Origin: Steroidobacteraceae bacterium
GTDB taxonomy: Bacteria; Pseudomonadota; Gammaproteobacteria; Steroidobacterales; Steroidobacteraceae
Assembly (NCBI GenBank): GCA_021325695.1
Contig: JAJTCR010000258.1
Location: forward strand, 1 to 5,136
Length of the DNA: 5,136 nt
Direction of reading: 5' to 3'
Part shown: positions 1 to 5,136 of the stretch, in pieces
How the letters are laid out: each line of letters opens with the position of its first letter
Position numbering within the stretch: the stretch's first letter is position 1
The notes under the pieces: generated by a model
Seen by the model: only the letters and a program-made list of their open reading frames with translations
Told to the model about the DNA's origin: nothing
The model's database searches: none
Made by a program: the position numbers and the translations under genes

Positions 1-695
1 CGAGCCCGGCGGTCACCTCGGGCGGCGAGCTCAAGATGCTGCGGCTCGCGTGCCTCGGTTTCACGCCGCCCTCGCCCACCCGCGTCGATGCGTTCGTCGC
101 GCGCCGCGGTGGGGAGCGCCAGGCCTGGGACCGCATCGGCGAGGACTACGTCACCCGGCTGGGCGCGCGTTTCAGCAAGGCGGACCACGTTGTCGACAAG
201 GGCCTCGTCAACTACCTTTACGTTGGCGCGCTCGCGCAGGCTCTGCCGCACGCGAAGATCATCCACGTGCGCCGCAACCCGTTCGACGTGGCCTGGTCGT
301 GCTTCCGCCATCGTTTCCACGACGGGCTCGCCTGGAGCTACAACTTCGACTCGATCGCCGCGTTCCTGCGCGGCTACGCCGAGATGTGCCAGCACTGGAA
401 GGAGACGTTGCCGGACCGCATCCTCACGGTGGAGTTCGAGCGCCTCGTGCTCGAGTCGGAGAACGAGACGCAGCGCGTCTTCGAGTTCCTCGAACTCGAG
501 CGGCCGGCCGACTGGCAGGCGTTCCACCGCAAGAGCTCGGCCGTGCTGACCTCGAGCCAGCTGCAGGTGCGCCGGCCGCTCAACGCCGAGGGCATCGGGG
601 CCTGGAAGCGGTACGAGCGCCACCTCACGCCGATGGTGGAGGCGCTGGTCAGGTTCGGGCTGCTGCGCAAGCCGGAACCCGAGGTGCCGGCTTGA
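1..695 (+). CDS. PAPS-dependent sulfotransferase, C-terminal part (5' end outside window)
   Basis: This partial gene reads in frame from base 3 and shows 230 residues ending at TGA 693-695. It would transfer a sulfuryl group from PAPS to a hydroxyl acceptor, probably in the cytoplasm. The window opens just after the 5'-PAPS loop, at SPAVTSGGEL; the Glu at 27-29 matches the catalytic-base position of tyrosylprotein sulfotransferases. VDKGLVNYLY follows (Lys codon 198-200), then the 3'-phosphate loop AKIIHVRRNPFDVAWS (about 252-299), where the second Arg and a Ser eight residues later are the usual PAP ligands. The C-terminus carries SSQLQVRRP...W..Y, as in gene 2. The proline usual in the DK-x-P motif is replaced by Leu. 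The Met at 36-38 is internal, because the family motif starts upstream of it. An N-terminal TPR domain is likely but cannot be seen. Family is clear; the acceptor is unknown. Confidence 0.9.
   Translation, partial: SPAVTSGGELKMLRLACLGFTPPSPTRVDAFVARRGGERQAWDRIGEDYVTRLGARFSKADHVVDKGLVNYLYVGALAQALPHAKIIHVRRNPFDVAWSCFRHRFHDGLAWSYNFDSIAAFLRGYAEMCQHWKETLPDRILTVEFERLVLESENETQRVFEFLELERPADWQAFHRKSSAVLTSSQLQVRRPLNAEGIGAWKRYERHLTPMVEALVRFGLLRKPEPEVPA
681..686 (+). promoter_or_regulatory. Ribosome binding site fixing the TTG start of gene 2
   Basis: GAGGTG lies five bases before TTG 692-694, inside the last codons of gene 1. It matches the anti-Shine-Dalgarno core well and supports the unusual TTG start, since no ATG or GTG occurs nearby in that frame. 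Together with the TTGA overlap at 692-695 it points to translational coupling of the two sulfotransferases. Confidence 0.6.
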
Positions 696-2596
696 GCGAA
701 GTCCGCCGGTCGCACGCCAAGCTCGAAGCGCTGCTCGACGAGGGCGTCAGGGCACTCGACACCCAGCCCCAAATCGCAGCACAGAAGGCGCACCAGATCC
801 TCGGCGCCGCGCCCGGGCACCTGCGTGGCGCGTTGCTGCTCGGCATCGCCCAACGCAAGCTCGGCGATCTCAGCGGCTCCGCGCAGGTATTGCAGTCGCT
901 CGTGGCGACACGGCCCGAGTGGGCCCCGGCCCACTACGAACTCGGTGTCACGCTGGGCATGTCGGAGCGCAATCGCGAAGCGCTCGCCGCGCTGCACCGC
1001 GCCGCCAGGCTCATGCCGGACATCGGCGAGGCGTGGCGGCTGATCGCCGACCTGCTGCTCTTGCTGGGCGACCCGTCGAGTGCCGACAAGGCCTATGCGA
1101 ACCACATCGCGGTCTCGACCGGCAATCCGCAGTTGCGCAGGCCGGCGGCCGCGCTGTGTGACGACCGGCTGGACGAGGCGCAGCAGTTGCTCGAGGCACA
1201 CCTCGTCGAGCATCCTGCCGACGCGCAGGCGATGCGGATGTTGGCCGAAGTGCTCGCGCGCATGGGGCGGCTCGAGGAATCCGAACGCATGCTGGCGCGT
1301 TGCCTCGAGGCCGCGCCCGGCCTGCTCGCCGCTCACGATCGCGCGATCGCGGATTTCGCGACTGTGCTGGCGAAGTATCCCCGGAACGCGAAAATCTGGC
1401 TCGCGTACGGCCACACGCTGCGCACGGCCGGCCGGCGCGACGAAGCGGTTGCGGCGTATCGGCGCAGTCTCGACCTTGCACCGTCGCTCGGCGAGGCGTA
1501 TTGGAGCCTCGCAAATCTGAAGACGTTCCGCTTCGGCGAGGACGACATCGCCGCAATGCGCGCGCAACTCCTCCGCGAGGACCTTGGGTTCGAGGACCGC
1601 GTGCACTTTCACTTCGCCCTCGGCAAGGCGTACGAGGACCTCAGGGACTACGCGCCGTCGTTCGAACAGTACGCCGCAGGGAATGCCGTGCGCCGAGCCA
1701 ACCTGCGGTACGACCCCGACGACACTCACCGCTTCGTCGAGCGCAGCAAGGCCGTGTTCACCCGCGAATTGTTCGATTCCAGGGCGGGCCAGGGCCACTT
1801 CGACGATGCGCCGATCTTCGTGATCGGCATGCCGCGCTCCGGCTCGACCCTGGTCGAGCAGATCCTTTCGAGCCACTCGCGCGTCGAAGGCACGATGGAA
1901 CTGCAGGACATGGTGCAGCTCGCCCGGTCGATGGTGGACGACCCGGCCAACCAGCCGCGGCAATGGTTTCCTGAAGTCGTGCAGGCCGCCGACGCGGCGG
2001 CGCTGTCGCGCCTTGGCCAGCGGTACATCGCGCAGACGCGCATCCACCGCAAGGCCGGCACGCCGTATTTCATCGACAAGATGCCGAACAACTGGATGCA
2101 CGCGGGACTGATCCACCTGATCCTGCCGAACGCGAAGATCATCGACACCCGGCGTTACCCGATGAGCGGCTGCTTCTCGAACTTCAAGCAGCTCTACGCG
2201 CGCGGGCACCAGTTTGCGTATTCGATCGAGGACATCGCGCGCTACTACCTGGACTACGTCGACCTGATGGCCCATTTCGACACGGTGCTGCCGGGTCGCA
2301 TCCATCGCGTCGTTTATGAACGCATGGTCGAGGACACCGAGGACGAAGTTCGCAGGCTGCTCGAGTACTGCGGCCTGCCGTTCGAAGAGGCCTGCCTGAA
2401 GTTCTACGAGACCGAGCGCGCGGTGCGGACGCCGAGCTCCGAACAGGTGCGCCAGCCCATCTTTCGCGACGGCGTCGAGCAGTGGAAGAATTACGAGCCG
2501 TGGTTGGGGCCGCTCGCGACCGCGCTCGGCGCGGCGCTCGACTCCTACCCCGAGGCGCCGCCCGCGCCGACTCATCCGGATCAGCTCGGTTCGTAG
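692..2596 (+). CDS. TPR-repeat sulfotransferase fusion, canonical active site
   Basis: This complete 634-residue protein starts at TTG 692 and stops at TAG 2594-2596. Residues from about 15 to 280 are degenerate TPR units, for example the helix pairs ending in RPEWAP, HPADAQ, YPRNAK and LAPSLGEAYWSLANLKTFRF. A linker to about 370 leads into a PAPS sulfotransferase domain (Sulfotransfer_3 type). Its 5'-PAPS loop is GMPRSGSTL (379-387), Glu403 lies 21 residues after Arg382, the DKMPNN motif has Lys463, and the 3'-phosphate loop runs from about 480 to 496 with Arg488 and Ser496. The C-terminal SSEQVRQP...W..Y motif is present. No signal peptide is visible, so the protein is probably cytoplasmic, with the TPRs binding a partner or substrate. 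The start overlaps the gene 1 stop. About 45-50 residues of TPR near residue 214 seem missing relative to the remembered family. Substrate unknown. Confidence 0.93.
   Translation: MSEVRRSHAKLEALLDEGVRALDTQPQIAAQKAHQILGAAPGHLRGALLLGIAQRKLGDLSGSAQVLQSLVATRPEWAPAHYELGVTLGMSERNREALAALHRAARLMPDIGEAWRLIADLLLLLGDPSSADKAYANHIAVSTGNPQLRRPAAALCDDRLDEAQQLLEAHLVEHPADAQAMRMLAEVLARMGRLEESERMLARCLEAAPGLLAAHDRAIADFATVLAKYPRNAKIWLAYGHTLRTAGRRDEAVAAYRRSLDLAPSLGEAYWSLANLKTFRFGEDDIAAMRAQLLREDLGFEDRVHFHFALGKAYEDLRDYAPSFEQYAAGNAVRRANLRYDPDDTHRFVERSKAVFTRELFDSRAGQGHFDDAPIFVIGMPRSGSTLVEQILSSHSRVEGTMELQDMVQLARSMVDDPANQPRQWFPEVVQAADAAALSRLGQRYIAQTRIHRKAGTPYFIDKMPNNWMHAGLIHLILPNAKIIDTRRYPMSGCFSNFKQLYARGHQFAYSIEDIARYYLDYVDLMAHFDTVLPGRIHRVVYERMVEDTEDEVRRLLEYCGLPFEEACLKFYETERAVRTPSSEQVRQPIFRDGVEQWKNYEPWLGPLATALGAALDSYPEAPPAPTHPDQLGS
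1336..1349. repeat. 14-base perfect palindrome in the TPR region of gene 2
   Basis: The bases CGATCGCGCGATCG read identically on both strands. They encode part of HDRAI (about residues 215-219), exactly where the TPR array seems shortened. The palindrome could be the scar of a recombination or slippage event, or simply chance in GATC/GC-rich sequence. Confidence 0.6.
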
Positions 2597-4221
2597 CCGA
2601 ACTTCTCTACCCACGGCGCGAGCGCTGGCAGCACGGGTTCGAGCTGCCCGCGGTACGCACGCCACTGGCCCGATCCGTCGAACAGCCCGCGCCGCACCTG
2701 CGACGCGCTCGGTGTGCTGATTTCCCGCGCCGCGGCCGTACGTTCGAAGCGACGCACCGCGTCCGTCCACTCGGCGCCGACGAACTGCGCGAGCGCGCGC
2801 GTCCGTTCATCGAAATTCGCGACCAGGGCTTCGTACCCGACGACGTGCACCGGCAGGCCGAGCGCCGCGAGGTGACGTTCCGTGAGGTGCATGGCGGCGT
2901 CGTAGTGGCGCGCGATCCCCTCGACGCTCGTGAGCTGGTAGGTGAGCGCATTGGCGACGAAATTCCGTCGGTAGCAACTCAGCACGACGTCGCGCGGATC
3001 GCGCCGGCAGCACACGATCCGCGCCTGCGGAAACAATCGGGCGATCATCGGCAGCTTGATGCCGTAGAGCGGCGACATGTCGACGAAAACCTTGCCTTCG
3101 AAGTCCGGTACGGCCTCGCGCACGCGCTGCCAGTAAGCGGTGCGTGCCTGGTCGGCGAGCGCCTGGTCGAGCGGTTCGAGGTGCGCGAGCGACGCATCAT
3201 CCTTGAGGAACGCAAGATCCGCGGTCGCGAGCGTGCCCCCTTCCTCGAGCACACGCACGTCGGGCAGCGACGCGAGGATCGTTTCGACGAGCGTGACACC
3301 CGACCGCAGGTAACCCAGCAGGAAGACGTGTTCGCGCACGGGCGATCCGATACTCGCCGGCGCCGTCTTGCGCCACGCGTCGGCCGGCTGTCGCTCGAAC
3401 CATCCGGCCAGCCGCTCGAGGAATGCGAGGTGACTCTCGACCGCTCCACCCGTGCCGAAGCGACGCGCGTGGCGGCGCGCGAACGTCTGCTTCATCCGGC
3501 CATAGAGCTCGAACGCCTGGTCGGCACGACCGAGGCCGTGCAGGGCGTCCGCGAGCAGGTGCGTCGCGATCTGTCGCTGGCGCACCTTGAGGACCCCGCG
3601 CGCGAGCAGCGGCTCGAGCCGCACCCGGGCCGCCTCGAACTCGCGGCCATCGACCTCGACGCGCGCCAGCGCGAGCGTCGCGACCGGATGGTCGGGCTCT
3701 AGCCGCAGAGCCTCGGCCGCGAGCTTGGCCGCGACGTCCGTCTGGCCGGCCCGCGCTTCGAGGAACGCCAGGTCGGCGCGCGGGGCGGGATCGTTCGGCG
3801 CCAGGTGGGCCGCGCATCGGAACGCAGCCCGCGCGTCGGTCGTGCGGCCTTCGCCGGCACACGCGGCGGCGAGCGCATTCCAGGCCTCGACGCTCGCCGG
3901 CGCGAGGGCCGTCGCCTTCGTCAAGACCTCGATCGCCTCCGCACCCCGGTCTTCCGCCAGCAGCAGACGTCCGATGTCGATCACGATGGCTGCGTCGTGA
4001 GGCGCGAGCTTGAGCGCGCGATTGAGCAGTTCACCGGCCGCATCGAGGCGTCCCGCGTCGCGCAGGGCCTCTGCTCGGATACGCAACAATGTCGGATGCG
4101 CGAGCCGCTCCTTCGCGGCCGCCTCTGCGTACCGCACCGCGGCAGGCAGGTCGCCTTCGGCGCGTGCCCGCGTGGCTTTGGCCACCAGCGACAGCAGGCG
4201 GCTGGAACGTTCGTTTTGCAT
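2581..4221 (-). CDS. TPR-repeat sulfotransferase fusion with divergent active-site motifs
   Basis: This complete 546-residue protein starts at ATG 4221-4219 (MQNERSSRLLSLV) and stops at TGA 2583-2581. Residues from about 5 to 230 form five to six TPR units (for example GRLDAAGELLNRALKLAPHD). A sulfotransferase domain follows from about 298. Its 5'-PAPS loop reads GYLRSGVTL (303-311), where the family normally has PRSGTT or PRSGST, so Pro became Leu305 and a phosphate-binding Thr/Ser became Val309. Glu327 keeps the 21-residue spacing from Arg306. The DK-x-P motif reads FVDMSPLYG, with Met382 in place of the usual Lys. The 3'-phosphate loop RRDPRDVVLS (406-415) is intact, as is SASQVRRG...W..Y near the end. 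An upstream ATG at 4344 is rejected because it overlaps gene 4 and precedes the likely promoter. No good ribosome site precedes 4221. Activity is uncertain; it may be a specialised subfamily or a weak or inactive paralogue. Confidence 0.92.
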   Translation of the reverse strand: MQNERSSRLLSLVAKATRARAEGDLPAAVRYAEAAAKERLAHPTLLRIRAEALRDAGRLDAAGELLNRALKLAPHDAAIVIDIGRLLLAEDRGAEAIEVLTKATALAPASVEAWNALAAACAGEGRTTDARAAFRCAAHLAPNDPAPRADLAFLEARAGQTDVAAKLAAEALRLEPDHPVATLALARVEVDGREFEAARVRLEPLLARGVLKVRQRQIATHLLADALHGLGRADQAFELYGRMKQTFARRHARRFGTGGAVESHLAFLERLAGWFERQPADAWRKTAPASIGSPVREHVFLLGYLRSGVTLVETILASLPDVRVLEEGGTLATADLAFLKDDASLAHLEPLDQALADQARTAYWQRVREAVPDFEGKVFVDMSPLYGIKLPMIARLFPQARIVCCRRDPRDVVLSCYRRNFVANALTYQLTSVEGIARHYDAAMHLTERHLAALGLPVHVVGYEALVANFDERTRALAQFVGAEWTDAVRRFERTAAAREISTPSASQVRRGLFDGSGQWRAYRGQLEPVLPALAPWVEKFGYEPS

Positions 4222-4259
4222 CGGGGCGGCAGCGCTGGACGCGTGGACGACGGGACGGG

Positions 4260-4268
4260 ATTGTAGCA
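4260..4268 (-). promoter_or_regulatory. Candidate extended -10 promoter for gene 3
   Basis: On the minus strand TGC directly precedes TACAAT, matching the TGn-TATAAT extended -10 pattern with one hexamer mismatch. It lies in the 73-base gap between genes 4 and 3. Transcription would start near 4253, leaving a 5' leader of about 30 bases before ATG 4221. No good -35 box is found at 16-18 bases; TCGACC lies too far away, with a 20-base spacer. This is a plausible but unproven promoter. Confidence 0.35.
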
Positions 4269-4294
4269 ACGAGCCGCAGCGGAGCGGTCGATCG

Positions 4295-5136
4295 TCACGA
4301 CCGGTCAGGCTCGGGGATGCGCGAACGGCACTCCGTGGGCCCACACTTGCGTAATTCCGTGCCCACGGACGTAAACGGCATCAATTGAACTTCCGACCGG
4401 CGGTAGTCGACGGCGAAGCGTCGCATGCGACCGATCATGTCCACGCCGATCAGCAGCGCCGGCTCGTCGGTGAGGTCCCAGATGCGGAAGACGTGCATGT
4501 CGCCGAACGTGACGTGCAGGTTGCGCAGACGCGCACCGCCGATGCGCAGCGTCGGCACCACGAACGAGGTGCCGACGTACGTCTGCTCCGTCGCCCCGAT
4601 TACGCGCGACTGCGTGCGACGACGCGGATCGATGCTTCCGCTCAAGGCATCATGCAAGGCGGCGTTCCCGAGCGTTCGCTCGGCGCCCGTGTCGATGATC
4701 GCCTTGACCGCGATGCGACCCGCGTGCCCGTCGATCAGCAGCAGACCGCGGTGGTTCCTGGCGTGCACGAGGTAAAAGTTGCCGCGGGGTCGCTTGCCGT
4801 TCGAGCGCTCGATGCGGACCCGGTCCGCCGTGAAGTCGGCGTCGATGCGGTACTCGGAAAACCCTTCCATGCCAAGGATGCCGTCCGTATCCGCAAACAC
4901 GCGACTCTCCAGCACGGGCACCGCGCCCGGGTCGATCTCGAGATCGCCGGCACGCAGCGACGCGACGTCGACCGACGGCAACGTGGCGGACCCGGTCACG
5001 CCGTGCAGGTCGATTTTTCCGGACGCGGACGGCTGCAATGCGAGTTCGGTCACGAGGCGCGGAGAGATCGCCGAACGATTGGCTCCCGTGTCGACGACGA
5101 AGCGGTAGGGGCCCTGGCCGTTGAACTCGACGCTCG
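4295..5136 (-). CDS. Two-lobed retropepsin-like aspartyl protease (5' end outside window)
   Basis: This partial gene reads in frame from base 5134 down to TGA 4297-4295 and shows 279 residues. Two retropepsin-like lobes are fused in one chain. The first has FVVDTGANRSAIS (catalytic Asp codon 5092-5090) and ends with the hydrophobic-Gly motif GILGMEGF (about 4860-4880). The second has AIIDTGAERTLG (Asp codon 4693-4691, 133 residues later) and ends with ALLIGVDMIG (4431-4459). Two DTGA motifs in one chain suggest an internal pseudo-dimer active site that cleaves peptides. Related bacterial proteins usually carry a signal peptide and are exported; here the N-terminus is not visible. A GTG at 5053 lies downstream of the first catalytic Asp and cannot be the true start. 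The 25-residue tail after VQLMPF holds the only two cysteines seen, in CGPTEC. The substrate is unknown. Confidence 0.88.
   Translation of the reverse strand, partial: SVEFNGQGPYRFVVDTGANRSAISPRLVTELALQPSASGKIDLHGVTGSATLPSVDVASLRAGDLEIDPGAVPVLESRVFADTDGILGMEGFSEYRIDADFTADRVRIERSNGKRPRGNFYLVHARNHRGLLLIDGHAGRIAVKAIIDTGAERTLGNAALHDALSGSIDPRRRTQSRVIGATEQTYVGTSFVVPTLRIGGARLRNLHVTFGDMHVFRIWDLTDEPALLIGVDMIGRMRRFAVDYRRSEVQLMPFTSVGTELRKCGPTECRSRIPEPDRS
4332..4369. repeat. Inverted repeat near the 3' end of gene 4
   Basis: TCCGTGGGC at 4332-4340 pairs perfectly with GCCCACGGA at 4361-4369 across a 20-base loop. Two nested palindromes overlap it: GTGGGCCCAC at 4335-4344, and TCCGTG/CACGGA with a two-base loop at 4356-4369. 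In the mRNA of gene 4 these could form alternative hairpins 35-75 bases before the stop codon. No T-tract follows, so it is not a standard intrinsic terminator. It may reflect coding constraint alone. Confidence 0.5.

Noticed and set aside
50..691. Extension of gene 2 upstream to an ATG at 50
   Set aside because: That stretch is out of frame with gene 1, which shows clear sulfotransferase motifs there; the translation is low-complexity Arg/Ala/Pro without TPR features.
374..2770. A 798-codon open frame on the minus strand opposite genes 1 and 2
   Set aside because: It is the antisense of two well-supported sulfotransferase genes. Its translation is rich in Arg, Ala and Val with no recognisable domain, as expected for a shadow of high-GC coding sequence.
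2482..3702. A 406-codon open frame on the plus strand opposite gene 3
   Set aside because: It mirrors the sulfotransferase gene on the minus strand and shows no family motif; charged low-complexity composition is typical of an antisense shadow.
4222..4294. Intrinsic terminator between genes 4 and 3
   Set aside because: Only short GC palindromes occur (for example CAGCGCTG at 4230-4237) and no T-tract follows on either strand.
4222..4344. Upstream ATG start for gene 3 at 4344
   Set aside because: It would overlap the end of gene 4 by 50 bases, adds a tail without TPR character, and lies before the likely promoter.
3805..4388. Several overlapping plus-strand frames across the start of gene 3 and the end of gene 4
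   Set aside because: They cross two supported minus-strand genes, lack motifs and are Ser/Arg/Ala-rich shadows.
5051..5053. GTG at 5053 as start of the aspartyl protease
   Set aside because: The frame stays open to the window edge and holds the first catalytic motif FVVDTGAN upstream of this codon.

Overview
This is a gene-dense, high-GC stretch of bacterial DNA. The GC-rich third codon positions, the TTG start overlapping the previous stop, and the families present suggest a proteobacterium. A gammaproteobacterium of the Steroidobacteraceae/Xanthomonadales type is my best guess, from family resemblance only, and no marker gene confirms it. There are no RNA genes, mobile elements or CRISPR arrays, and no gene-free stretch longer than 300 bases; the only true intergenic gap is about 73 bases (4222-4294).

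Layout: (1) 1-695, plus strand, is the C-terminal 230 residues of a PAPS-dependent sulfotransferase whose N-terminus lies outside the window. (2) 692-2596, plus strand, is a complete 634-residue TPR-sulfotransferase fusion. It is translationally coupled to gene 1 through a TTGA stop/start overlap. (3) 2581-4221, minus strand, is a second complete TPR-sulfotransferase fusion (546 residues). It converges on gene 2, and the two coding regions overlap tail to tail by 16 bases. (4) 4295-5136, minus strand, is a two-lobed retropepsin-like aspartyl protease. Its 5' end is cut off by the window edge, but both catalytic Asp-Thr-Gly-Ala motifs are visible.

The theme is a local family of three paralogous sulfotransferases. 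All three keep the PAP-binding Arg/Ser pair of the 3'-phosphosulfate loop and a C-terminal QVR...W..Y motif. Genes 2 and 3, where the whole domain is visible, also place a Glu 21 residues after the Arg of the 5'-PAPS loop, the spacing of the catalytic base in human tyrosylprotein sulfotransferase. The active sites nevertheless differ: gene 2 looks canonical, gene 1 has lost the proline of the DK-x-P motif, and gene 3 has changed three signature positions, including the lysine of that motif. Gene 2 also appears to lack about one and a half TPR repeats, and a 14-base perfect palindrome sits at the presumed junction. TPR arrays usually bind protein partners, so peptide or protein sulfation is a reasonable guess, but no substrate gene is in view. 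I see no complete new multi-gene system. The aspartyl protease is an ordinary neighbour with no visible functional link beyond sharing a strand with gene 3.
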